Shown piece after piece: positions 53,579-62,810 of a DNA stretch of 64,000 bases. The position numbers were made by a program, and so were the translations under genes. The notes below the pieces were generated by a model that had not been told where the DNA came from, made no database searches, and saw only the letters and a program-made list of their open reading frames with translations. Origin of the DNA: Sthenelais limicola (Eukaryota > Annelida > Polychaeta > Phyllodocida > Sigalionidae); NCBI GenBank assembly GCA_942159475.1, contig OW804096.1, positions 138,631,972 to 138,695,971 on the forward strand, in the 5' to 3' direction. Every line of letters starts with the position of its first letter. Position 1 is the stretch's first letter.

Positions 53579-53641
53579 GTATGTTGGATATTATTTCTCT
53601 AGATTTTAATGACTTATTCCTTCTTTTTTCTCTTCTATTAT

Positions 53642-54109
53642 GTGATTTGTTACAGAAAAATGGGTCATAAGTCACACAATGGATGTTTCTTCAAAGAGTT
53701 TTATTCCCTAGATATTTTTGTAGGAATGTTTTCTTTTGGGGGTATATATCTAGCGCGCTTTAGGTCTAGCTTTAAAATGTATGTACCAAATTTCAAGACT
53801 GTGTATTGCATTTCTATAGGGCCAACCTATGGAGTATATTTAGTTATTTTACTAGTATTTGTCCACCCGGAAATATTGCAAACTTCTTTTTTTTAAATAA
53901 AAGTGTCAAACATTAAATATACTTTATAGATTTTCTAAATGTCAATGTATCAAAAGATGTGGCCAAAAAGAAACTGTAACCAAATATACAATTAACTTTT
54001 TTAAAAAAACATTGTTGGAATCCACTTGATTACATCTTTTCAAATATGATAGTATCTCAAAATCCTTTTTTTCTTGTTACCTATGACTCATTTTTCTGTC
54101 AGACATGAC
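53642..54109. mobile_element. MITE family B copy, enlarged
   Basis: GTGATTTGTTACAGAAAAAT start and CTGTCAGACATGAC end. It is about 60 bp longer than other copies because of an insert near 53940-54005. The flanks TTAT and ATAT differ by one base. Confidence 0.8.
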
Positions 54110-54343
54110 ATATCAGTACAGGGATTTTTTTCAAATTGACATGTTAATACCTTTGTCTTTGAAATCTTGCCATAATTGTAGTCATCAATATACCAACCCT
54201 GGGGCCCATATTGAATAAAGTATTGTTACCTATATATCGGCTCTTTATATTGTATCCTGTTGTATTGTATGTATTCCTATCACTATTGGCTCCATTAGAT
54301 TTAATCAAATTTGATCAAATAAGGCAGGAGAGTAACACTACAA

Positions 54344-54540
54344 GGGTCAGATTTTCAGATAGCGTACAATTGGCCGTCACCAATCCTCTCAAATAACCCA
54401 AATTTAAGGCTTCAAAATTAGGTTCAAAATATAGTTCAACATAACCAGACAGATTTATTGAATGAATACAATACATAATATACTCAGATATACCTAGTAT
54501 TTATCAATCTTCACTCCAATTTAGCAGAATTTGATACATG
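54344..54540 (-). mobile_element. MITE family A, cut by the LTR retrotransposon
   Basis: GGGTCAGATTTTCAGATAGC start. The interior is intact up to AGCAGAATTTGATACATG, then the LTR begins. The missing right end should lie beyond the retroelement's far LTR, outside the window. Confidence 0.85.
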
Positions 54541-54596
54541 TGTAGTGGATATGAGGATCAGCGCAAGTCTAGTATAGCTTGCGGTTGTTTTAACTC

Positions 54597-54604
54597 TTAT
54601 ATAA
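54597..54604 (+). promoter_or_regulatory. TATA-like box in LTR
   Basis: TTATATAA about 55 bp inside the LTR, in a plausible U3 position. The transcription start is not determinable. Confidence 0.5.
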
Positions 54605-54945
54605 CCGGGTCGGCCTTCAAGGTCAAGGTTGGAGCTCCGCTCGCTCAGCCTTTCAAGCCTTTCGGATCTGTTCCGTTTTTACCTTGAATGAAATGTTAAG
54701 CTTTATCCTAGTTACAGATTACCTTTCATCTTTCTGCATTGACCAGAATACGTACTGTATTGCATAACTGTGATGTATTGTGTATCTCCTGTATCACTTA
54801 TTCCTGTACGAAGAACATCTTGCCATTTACTTGTACACACCTTGTTATTGTACGGATTGTATTTGTGACTATTCCGGAAATCCTTTCCGTCAGATGTCTT
54901 GGTTAGCCCGGCTGACCATGTACCTTGTGATTGCACTGTGGGGGA

Positions 54946-54951
54946 AATAAA
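54946..54951 (+). terminator. Polyadenylation signal in LTR
   Basis: AATAAA within GGGGAAATAAAGC, about 190 bp before the LTR end, consistent with an R-U5 boundary downstream. Confidence 0.6.
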
Positions 54952-55146
54952 GCTACGGAAACAGAGATCGTTGTCCATGTTTTACTTTCCCTTAGTCGAG
55001 AGGAGAATCGAACCTGGGTTGTCTAAGTAATAGCACGAAGGTTATCGTGGGCTGGATAACTAGTGTCACCATTTACTGATAAACTACCTGTAGGAGAGCC
55101 TACAGCCCCGGATTGGTAATCGAGATATCCGGGGGTTCACTACAAT

Positions 55147-55160
55147 TGGTGCCGTGCCAG
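55147..55160 (+). other. Primer-binding site
   Basis: TGGTGCCGTGCCAG, starting with the TGG that pairs with a tRNA CCA end, two bases after the LTR. The tRNA species is not assigned. Confidence 0.65.
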
Positions 55161-55254
55161 TTCTCGACCTCAGTGCTTTCAGTCCGTTGGTTGTCCCAAA
55201 TTTCTTCCCGGAAGAAATTGAGACTGCGGTGGCAGTCCGTGACGTCTACGAAAG

Positions 55255-56625
55255 ATGTCGTATTCTGATTCTGCGGCGCAGACGGAAGGAGGTCGTTATG
55301 GAACGAAATCGAGGAGACAAGATTTCATGGGTAGAGACCCGGGGCCGGCAACCCCGAGAAGTCTCCCCGCGGATTTCGAGTCACCTTCCTCTGACCGTGG
55401 TGCCAGAGGCGGAGCGAGACCAAAATATTCCGGAGGGAATTTCGCGCAGTGGAGAGGCCCGCCGAATGACACGGAAGATTCTGACCTTCGTGAGAAATTC
55501 CGGCAGTCGATCGCGGAAGAACTCCAAACCCAAGTCCGCGAGCTGATGGATGAGAATTTTGAGCTCCGTAAGAGAATAAATACGGAATCCGTGGACAATG
55601 GTCCGGACGGGCGGTTACTTAAAGATCATGTAAAGCCCTCCCTAGAGACGGGGACCCCGCAGAGACGTGAGATGACAGCTCTGGAGTCGGAGTTGCTTGA
55701 GATGATCCAGGGGATTGGGAAGCAGAATCCTACCAGAGGTCCCGTGACATCCACGTTTATGGACCAAAAACCGGCTAGTGAGCCAACGGCAAATGATCCG
55801 TCGATTGTGTCCGATCAGGGCGGAAGAGACCGAGATCACCGCGGTGTGACGTTCTCTCGGCATACGATGATGACATCATCTCCGAGACGAACACGTAAGA
55901 GACATGACGACTCTCAGTGGGGAGAACCTGATCGCAAACGACAGGGAAATCATGGCAGAGAGCATGGCCGAGGGAATAGTCCTTCTCGTCATATAAGTCC
56001 TGCCGGAGGGCATGCGCGTTCGGCGTATGTTACCGCATCCCCGTTGTTTCCGCAGAGGCGTTCTCAGGGGGACTCGGACAGTTCTGACGAGGATCGACGA
56101 CAGAGGTCGCCTTCCCATAGATCCCGTAGAACCAACCGGTCCCTAGTCCCTGGTCTTGAGTATGACGGACCAGAGGAATCTGATGAGGAGTTCACGTTTG
56201 TTCACCGTGAGGAAGTTGAGAATCACCCGTCGAAGGTCCCGCCGGTGAAGATGTGGGATGGCAAAACCGCGTGGCGGACCTACCTCATGGAGGTAAAGGT
56301 GATCGCTGAGTCGCACAATTGGACATCTGCTCAGTTGCTTCGACAATTGAGGTGCGGCACACGCAAACAGCTGGCAGAAATGGGTGACCTGCCAGTGGAC
56401 ATCAATCTCCGGCAGTTCGTTGAGCACATGGATGCGAACTACGGAGAAAGGTCCAAGTTCCGGTTGCAGGCTGAGTTCTACAACTGTAGACAGACCCCAG
56501 GACAAGCCGTTCGCTTGTTCGCCAATGAGGTGGCACGGAAGGGCCGAAAGTCGTTCGGTCGCATGGACAACACATTGAGAGCTGTGTCCCTGCGCATTTT
56601 TTTGCAAGGGGTCACAAAACGCTGA
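55255..56625 (+). CDS. gag, first part (capsid region), ended by a frame break
   Basis: 456 codons from an ATG with 110 bases of leader. The first half is charged and disordered, rich in R, S, D and E. From about residue 320 a capsid-like region follows: V-K-M-W-D-G-K-T-A-W-R-T-Y, then FRLQAEFYNCRQTPGQAVRL, as in metazoan Gypsy Gag. The frame stops at TGA 56623-56625, but the homologous reading continues in the +1 frame, so the stop results from a one-base shift upstream. The 4-A run at 56616-56619 and the T run near 56597-56603 are the candidate sites. It may be a mutation in this copy or a programmed shift. Confidence 0.85.
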   Translation: MSYSDSAAQTEGGRYGTKSRRQDFMGRDPGPATPRSLPADFESPSSDRGARGGARPKYSGGNFAQWRGPPNDTEDSDLREKFRQSIAEELQTQVRELMDENFELRKRINTESVDNGPDGRLLKDHVKPSLETGTPQRREMTALESELLEMIQGIGKQNPTRGPVTSTFMDQKPASEPTANDPSIVSDQGGRDRDHRGVTFSRHTMMTSSPRRTRKRHDDSQWGEPDRKRQGNHGREHGRGNSPSRHISPAGGHARSAYVTASPLFPQRRSQGDSDSSDEDRRQRSPSHRSRRTNRSLVPGLEYDGPEESDEEFTFVHREEVENHPSKVPPVKMWDGKTAWRTYLMEVKVIAESHNWTSAQLLRQLRCGTRKQLAEMGDLPVDINLRQFVEHMDANYGERSKFRLQAEFYNCRQTPGQAVRLFANEVARKGRKSFGRMDNTLRAVSLRIFLQGVTKR

Positions 56626-56626
56626 G

Positions 56627-57121
56627 ATGTCCGCGTGGGTGCGTCTAAAGCAACCACGGGACTTGCAAAGCGCTGTAGATTGGGCGGAGGTATGGGAATC
56701 TTGTCAATTGGATTCTCGCTCAGTTACGACCATCAATGCAGCGGAGGCTGCCCTGGTTGTTCCGGAGATCCCTGCACCCAATAGCAGACCTTCGCGAAGA
56801 GCATCGCGGAGAGCGATTGTCCAGGCCACAAGCGCAGCGAGTGCTTCAGATTCGTCAGATGATGGTCTGCAAGCCGCTGTGATCCAGGTCTTGCAAACTT
56901 GGAAGGGCGGACAGGGACGCAACGGGAGCGGAAGGACTTCCGGTAGTACTTCTCAGCGGAGAGGGAAATCGGAGAGGCCCCGCGGAAGGTGCTATGCTTG
57001 CGGACAGGAAGGGCATTACATCGCCAACTGTCCCAAGAAAGCAAAGAAGGGAGATTCCGAACTCAAGGCGATTACCGACGGGAAAACCTCTGAGTCGGAA
57101 AACTCCAACCGGACCGCATAG
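56627..57121 (+). CDS. gag, second part (nucleocapsid, zinc knuckle)
   Basis: 164 codons from the next ATG, in the frame one base on from the first part; this frame is already open before the ATG. It starts with the end of the capsid region (S-A-W-V-R-L-K-Q-P) and ends with a CCHC knuckle, CYACGQEGHYIANC (56990-57031), matching C-x2-C-x4-H-x4-C, which binds the RNA genome. The stop TAG is at 57119-57121, overlapping the open pol frame by about 27 bases. Confidence 0.85.
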   Translation: MSAWVRLKQPRDLQSAVDWAEVWESCQLDSRSVTTINAAEAALVVPEIPAPNSRPSRRASRRAIVQATSAASASDSSDDGLQAAVIQVLQTWKGGQGRNGSGRTSGSTSQRRGKSERPRGRCYACGQEGHYIANCPKKAKKGDSELKAITDGKTSESENSNRTA

Positions 57122-57129
57122 AGCGCGAA

Positions 57130-60100
57130 GTGCGATCCGGGGAGTCGATGGTGCTCCGCAGTACTACAATTCGTGTGGTATCTGCACAACACGCGGAAGA
57201 TGGGAGTGAGGCTCTGACGCCCGTGTGTAGGGAAGCGGGTAGAGTAATACAAGATAGCTGCCCGTTACCGAAAACGGATACTAGTTGGTCGTCTGATGAG
57301 ACTACTCATCCAGGGATCGGAGTTGATCCAGTGGATAGTTTTGCAGATAGCGATCCTGACGTGCTATGGGGTCGTGCAGAACTCCGAGCTGTTGTCGGTC
57401 AAGTGTTAGTCGTGGAGGAAGGTCCCGACAACCTTGCCGTCGTTCAGCAGGTTTCCGGTGATGAGCAGAGAACGCTGGAGATCCGTGATGCATGCATTGC
57501 AGAGAGATGGTACGCGACTGTATCTGTGAACGGAGATATCGGTGAATTTCTGTGGGACCAAGGTGCGACGACTAGCCTTGTGACAAAGAGATTCTACGAT
57601 TCCCTGCATCAACAGCCGCCGATGGCTCCATCCCGGCTGGCGTGCATGATGGGAGGTGGTTCGCAGATAACTGTTCACGGATGTGCCTTGATTCCCGTGA
57701 CGTTAGGGAAACGGACGTATATGATTACGTGTCTGGTAGTAACGGGTCTTGCCGGCCCCGAATCCGGGATCCTAGCTCAGGATTTTGCTTTGTTGCACTC
57801 ATGTAATATATACTGTTCAGGGAAGCTTGCGTTGAGCAATGGCGCTGATGCTGTGAAAATGCACCATTGGCGCGGATCTCGACCGTTGCGGATGAGTCCC
57901 TCTGTGAAAACGATCGAAGCTAAGGAGACTGAGGATGGGTATGAAGTAACACTCCGGGAAGCGGTGGTTATCCTTCCTCGATCAGTCACACTTGCTAAGA
58001 TTGACGTTCGCAGGTGCTCTGACACATCAACAGGTTTGATGTTCGAGCCCGATCAGAGACTGCTGAAGGAATATTCACTGGGATGCCTTAACACTTATGT
58101 GACGGCGGATGAAAAAGCAGTGATAGCCTTCAGTAATCCGTCCGGAGAGTCCCTACGTCTAGAGACTGATGTGGTGGTCGGAAAAGTGAGTGAGGTGACG
58201 CTGCAATCGTCCCCTGCCACTTGTCCGGAGGGGGTAGATCCGGGGATTAGAAGAGCTATCATTAACTCGATACAGATGGTGGAGTTGCCGTCCGTAGTCG
58301 ATGATGACCTGATTGCCCCTGACATTCCGGTGCCACCGAGTACGGAATGCCCGCTAGCGAAACTAGTGAGAGAGACGCACTTGACTGATCAGAGTGAAAA
58401 GTTGCAAGTTGCGGAGCTCCTGACTGAGTTCCGTGAGTGTTTCGCGTTACCTGGCGATGAGCCGGGCCACACTCACGTTGTCAGACATGTGATTGACACT
58501 GGTAGTTCCAGACCTATAAAACTCTGCTATAGGCAGATTCCAGTGGCCAAGCGTGACCTAGCGGAGGCTGAGATCTGGCGGATGTACGAGCAGGGACGCA
58601 TAGAGCATTCTAACAGTCCGTGGGGAGCACCCATCTTGATGGTTGGTAAAAAGGATGGCTCACAGCGTTTCTGTGTCGATTACCGCCAGTTAAATTCCGT
58701 GACTGTGAAGGATAGCTTCCCACTCCCTCGTATTGACGAATGCGTCGAGGCGTTAGGCGGAAACCAGTGGTTCTGCACCCTCGACCTGGAGTGTGGGTAT
58801 TGGCAGATCACGATGGACGAAGAGAGCAAGCAGAAAACTGCTTTCCTGTCTAGCGCAGGGCTGTTCCAATTCAAAGTAATGAGCTTTGGATTGTGCAACG
58901 CCCCTGCCACTTTTCAACGTATGATGGATCGTATGCTAGGCGATCTCCGTTGGAAGGCGTGTCTGGTATATCTGGACGATGTAGTAGTATTTGGGGAAGC
59001 CTTTGCGGAGTGCCTCCTAAATCTACGCCAAGTGCTCGAGAAGATCCGGGAGTTCGGATTGAAATTGAAACCCAAGAAATGCGAACTATTCCGCAAAGAA
59101 GTGGAATACTTGGGTCGGATTGTGTCACACAAAGGCATCTGTGCAGACCCAAAGAAAGTACAGAAAGTCCGCGAGTGGCCAATTCCGAAAAATGCTAAGG
59201 AGATTCGGCAGTTTTTGGGATTTGCATCCTACTACCGTGAGTTCCAGCCGAACTTTTCGATAGTTGCCGCTCCTTTGCAAGAAGTTGTGAACTCCGCCGA
59301 GAGGGAGAAGAGATATTCTAAGCCCATAGAATGGTCTCCGGAATGTGATGTGGCCTTCCAGGGCATAAAAGAGTTGCTAACCTCTGCTCCGGTGCTGGGA
59401 TATCCCCAAAAGGAAGGGAAATTCATCCTAGACACGGATGCTAGCGGGTTCGGCATGGCGGGTGTGCTTTCGCAGATACAAGATGAGAAGGAGGTAGTCC
59501 TTGGGTATGCCAGCAACAGCTTGGATAAAGCCCAACGGAATTACTGCGCCACGAAGAGAGAGCTCTTAGCAGTACTAACCTACCTGAAGAAGTTCCGGCA
59601 TTACTTGTTAGGAAACCGAAACTTCATTGTGCGAACTGACCACGCCTCCCTGCGTTGGCTATTGAACTTTAAAGATCCGACGGACATGCTTGCACGCTGG
59701 TTGACTCAGATGCAGGAGTTCGGTCTGGATCAGAGCATGATTCTCCATCGAGCCGGAAAGAAACATGTGAATGCTGACGCCCTTTCTAGAGTTCCGACTC
59801 GGAAGTGTGTCCGCGTTGACTGTGCAGACTGCGGAGCGCATGATGCAGTTGTCGCAACGGCAACAGTAAGTCTAGCGCCGCAGGAAGATGTGATCCAGAA
59901 AGCCCAGCAGAGCGACCCCACGATCCGGAGAGTTATCGATGTATTTGAAGGTACTAAACCGGTCCCGGACAAGCAGTCCCTGTCCGCGGAGTCCGATGAA
60001 TACTGTACCTACATCCATAACAGGGGGAGTTTGGTGATGAGGAACGGTGTCTTGTGCTATGAATGGGTTCGGCCAAGCACCGGAAGGACGTACTTGCGGA

Positions 60101-61731
60101 AGATAATTCCTACTGCGCTCCGCTCAGAGGTGTTTCATGCTATGCATGGACCTAAGACTGCAGGGCACTTTGGGTTCCTCAAAACGAGCTGGGCCGCGAA
60201 GATGAAATGCTTCTGGCCAGGTATGAGGGGAGACCTGAAGCGCTGGCTGAGAGCCTGCCCGGAATGCAGTATGCGGAAGACGAGAGGTGGTGGCGGAATC
60301 ACCCCCTTGAAAAAGGAATTACACGGAGAACGGTGGAGCCGAGTGTGTTTGGACATCATAGGACCATTCCGTCCATCCCCGCGTGGCAATAACTACGTGA
60401 TGGTGGTGACGGATCACTTTTCGAAGTGGGCGGAGGCCTACCCTATGCCAGACCACACGGCCGAGAGGTGTGCGGAAGTGCTGTTCCATGAGTGGATCCT
60501 GCGTTTTGGTTGTCCCGTGTCGTTACAAACGGACGGAGCGCCAGAATTCAGATCTGCCTTGTTGAGAAGCATGTTTGAAATGCTGGGCATCGAGAAGCTG
60601 TTGACCCTTCCGTATAGACCCCAGTCTAACGGACAAGCGGAACGCTTTAATCGAGTATTAGTCGAGCAGCTATCCTGTCTAACGGACTACAGTGCCACGG
60701 ATTGGGATATGCTTGCCCCATGTGTTGCCCATGCATACCGTGGAAGTGTCCACGCGAGTACTTTATGTACACCTAATGCCGTGGTCTTTGGCGCTGAGCT
60801 GGTGACCCCGATGGATCTGATCTATGGAGTGGAACCAGGAGGCCTGGACTTTCCATGCCGAGTAGCGTTCGTAGAGAACCTGAAGCATTGGTTGAGGTTG
60901 GGCCATCAGTTTGTTCGTGAGAATCTGGGTGTATCCGCTATACACCAGAAGAGAGACTACGATCTAAAGTCCAACCCAAAGCGCTTTGAAGTGGGTGCTG
61001 TTGTATATCGCTACAACCATCTGCAGGCCAGTAAGAAGATCGGTCCCAAGTGGGATGGGCCCTTCAAAGTGAAGAGATTCATAGGTGGCACAACCTATGA
61101 ACTAGAAACAGCTCAAGGTATTGTGAGGTGTCACGTCGACTACCTTAAACGAGCTTTCGATGAGAACGGACCCATCCAGGTGGTGAACTTGGATAGGGCA
61201 CCAGAGTTCCGTGCATTGCAGGAAGCTGGTCGCGATATCTTGAGACTGGAGAGAGGCAAAGTCTTGCCCGGGACGGAGTGTCCGACGCGGAGAGAGAAAG
61301 AAAAAGTTTCCATAGGCGTTAAGCCACGGGGAAGGCCGAGGAAGGAACGGAATAAGGAGTGCAATGCTACGGCAACCAAGGGAATGGTCCTTTCGGTAGC
61401 TCCGGATCCCCCGGATTCGCCCCGACCTGTAGCTGCGCCACGGAAAGTCGGTAGACCCCGGAAAACTGTGGCAGAGGCCCCAGTCGTACCAGTTCCGTGT
61501 CCTCCGACTCGAAAGAGAGGGAGACCTCCGAAAACTGCAGCGAAAGCTAAAGCTCCTCGGACGCCACCTGCCGTCTACTCTACTGTCAAACGTAGAGGGA
61601 GGCCGAAGAAGACTGAGGCTGCTGCTAAAGTCGGAAGAGGGTTGAGAAAGAGACGCGATGAGTCCCCGGCGGAAGTTGTAACAAGGACACGAGTGCGTCG
61701 TCCTCCAGATCGGTTACAACCGGGATCCTAG
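57130..61731 (+). CDS. pol polyprotein: protease, reverse transcriptase, RNase H, integrase with AT-hook tail
   Basis: 1,533 codons counted from a GTG at 57130; the first ATG is 57148, and the frame is open from 57094, so fusion to Gag by a -1 shift is likely. Protease has D-Q-G-A at 143-146 where D-T/S-G is usual. RT carries F-C-V-D-Y-R-Q-L-N, F-G-L-C-N-A-P-A-T-F-Q and Y-L-D-D at 614-617. RNase H has D-T-D-A-S-G, K-R-E-L-L-A-V and R-T-D-H-A-S-L. The integrase zinc motif is H1006-x6-H1013-x29-C1043-x2-C1046 and the catalytic triad is D1075-x59-D1135-x35-E1171. A GPY/F-type module (I-G-P-K-W-D-G-P-F) follows. The last 130 residues hold four AT-hooks: GRPRK 1401, GRPRK 1441, GRPPK 1464, GRPKK 1490. 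The frame is uninterrupted, so the copy may be recent. Confidence 0.93.
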   Translation: MRSGESMVLRSTTIRVVSAQHAEDGSEALTPVCREAGRVIQDSCPLPKTDTSWSSDETTHPGIGVDPVDSFADSDPDVLWGRAELRAVVGQVLVVEEGPDNLAVVQQVSGDEQRTLEIRDACIAERWYATVSVNGDIGEFLWDQGATTSLVTKRFYDSLHQQPPMAPSRLACMMGGGSQITVHGCALIPVTLGKRTYMITCLVVTGLAGPESGILAQDFALLHSCNIYCSGKLALSNGADAVKMHHWRGSRPLRMSPSVKTIEAKETEDGYEVTLREAVVILPRSVTLAKIDVRRCSDTSTGLMFEPDQRLLKEYSLGCLNTYVTADEKAVIAFSNPSGESLRLETDVVVGKVSEVTLQSSPATCPEGVDPGIRRAIINSIQMVELPSVVDDDLIAPDIPVPPSTECPLAKLVRETHLTDQSEKLQVAELLTEFRECFALPGDEPGHTHVVRHVIDTGSSRPIKLCYRQIPVAKRDLAEAEIWRMYEQGRIEHSNSPWGAPILMVGKKDGSQRFCVDYRQLNSVTVKDSFPLPRIDECVEALGGNQWFCTLDLECGYWQITMDEESKQKTAFLSSAGLFQFKVMSFGLCNAPATFQRMMDRMLGDLRWKACLVYLDDVVVFGEAFAECLLNLRQVLEKIREFGLKLKPKKCELFRKEVEYLGRIVSHKGICADPKKVQKVREWPIPKNAKEIRQFLGFASYYREFQPNFSIVAAPLQEVVNSAEREKRYSKPIEWSPECDVAFQGIKELLTSAPVLGYPQKEGKFILDTDASGFGMAGVLSQIQDEKEVVLGYASNSLDKAQRNYCATKRELLAVLTYLKKFRHYLLGNRNFIVRTDHASLRWLLNFKDPTDMLARWLTQMQEFGLDQSMILHRAGKKHVNADALSRVPTRKCVRVDCADCGAHDAVVATATVSLAPQEDVIQKAQQSDPTIRRVIDVFEGTKPVPDKQSLSAESDEYCTYIHNRGSLVMRNGVLCYEWVRPSTGRTYLRKIIPTALRSEVFHAMHGPKTAGHFGFLKTSWAAKMKCFWPGMRGDLKRWLRACPECSMRKTRGGGGITPLKKELHGERWSRVCLDIIGPFRPSPRGNNYVMVVTDHFSKWAEAYPMPDHTAERCAEVLFHEWILRFGCPVSLQTDGAPEFRSALLRSMFEMLGIEKLLTLPYRPQSNGQAERFNRVLVEQLSCLTDYSATDWDMLAPCVAHAYRGSVHASTLCTPNAVVFGAELVTPMDLIYGVEPGGLDFPCRVAFVENLKHWLRLGHQFVRENLGVSAIHQKRDYDLKSNPKRFEVGAVVYRYNHLQASKKIGPKWDGPFKVKRFIGGTTYELETAQGIVRCHVDYLKRAFDENGPIQVVNLDRAPEFRALQEAGRDILRLERGKVLPGTECPTRREKEKVSIGVKPRGRPRKERNKECNATATKGMVLSVAPDPPDSPRPVAAPRKVGRPRKTVAEAPVVPVPCPPTRKRGRPPKTAAKAKAPRTPPAVYSTVKRRGRPKKTEAAAKVGRGLRKRRDESPAEVVTRTRVRRPPDRLQPGS

Positions 61732-62560
61732 CCTTGTTGTGTGCAAACCGGGGGGATTTTGATCTGTTCCCTCCACCCTAAAAACACAACGAGAAGTCGA
61801 CTAAGGTTGCAAGACGGAGAAATGCACCTAAGTCCCATTCGGTGCATGAGGCTACCTCGTCTCATGTAGCCGGGAAAGAACCAACAACATCAATTTCGGA
61901 GATGAGTAACCCAGAAATATAGATGAGAGCTGTGAGTGGCTTGAAGTTAGACCTATGTTGAGGGAATGGTCCCACTCCGTAGTGTACTGGCTCTGAATCT
62001 TGGTTTGGATACCTTGAGATTGCTGCTAGTAACAGTGTCATTGTTGGGTGAATTCACTGGAATTCCCCTCCACCCTGTCTCAGTGGAGAAGTAGTCAGTT
62101 TACGTACAGTCAAAAACCTCAGTCACGGGGAGCGTAACTGATCTAAGCATGCAAAACCGGGTAACATTATCCGTCAGGCAGTGGCGGGAGCATGGCGCTG
62201 TAGTAGCGTGGCGGTTAAGTGAACTAGCGTTGCATCAGGGTGCCGCTAGAGGTGGCTGCATCCGGGTTCACCAGTTCACTCCGCCTCGTGGCTCACTTTG
62301 CTCCTGGACTCTGACCTGTAAGTACGCTTTCTACTGTGATCGTTCTATGAGTTGATTTGTCGCATGAAACTTGTATGAATTGATTCTGTATGATTGCTAG
62401 GAAGGAAGAGAGGTATTTTAACATGATACCGATGGTTGTCACAGAGGTGTGCGTCTAGTATAAGACGTAAGTTTCGGTGTTTCTAGTGTGGGGAGATAGA
62501 GCACCGAAGCTACGACCCAACCGCCATCTTGGATGTGGACATGAATCGGGCCACGCTACG

Positions 62561-62734
62561 ATGATTTTTCGATTATCTAGCTTGTTTGGTACATTCTATG
62601 TTCTCAGGCTTGTGTATTTTATAACTAGAATACTCGGAGAGATCATACTAGTTGTATCCGTTGTCTTTTTGGGCAACTTTTTACCTAAGTTATGTGTAAA
62701 TAGATGTTCCGGCTGCATCCGCCCCCGTGACTAG
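62561..62734 (+). CDS. Small frame with hydrophobic segment (uncertain)
   Basis: 57 codons from ATG. Residues FYVLRLVYFITRILGEIILV continue into a further hydrophobic stretch, enough for one membrane segment, then C-V-N-R-C-S-G-C. It could be a remnant of a membrane protein or chance. It is in the same frame as the downstream ORF but separated from it by stops. Confidence 0.25.
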   Translation: MIFRLSSLFGTFYVLRLVYFITRILGEIILVVSVVFLGNFLPKLCVNRCSGCIRPRD

Positions 62735-62810
62735 AACTTTAATGTTTATGTTATAGGATCGGAGAACTAAAAAGCTGCCAACTTAACCCCTGAGAGTGCC
62801 TGAGAGAATC

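Larger units (their letters stand above)
54541..55144 (+). repeat. 5' LTR
   Basis: 604 bp beginning TGTAGTG and ending CACTACA, an exact 7-base mirrored TG...CA terminus. It contains a TATA-like box (54597-54604) and AATAAA (54946-54951) and is followed two bases later by the primer-binding site. The start could be shifted a few bases because the host MITE also reads TGTAG at this point. Confidence 0.85.

Noticed and set aside
55154..55546. Plus-strand frame of 130 codons overlapping the start of gag
   Set aside because: It overlaps gag in another frame, has a weaker start context and low-complexity composition. The gag frame has clear capsid similarity further on.
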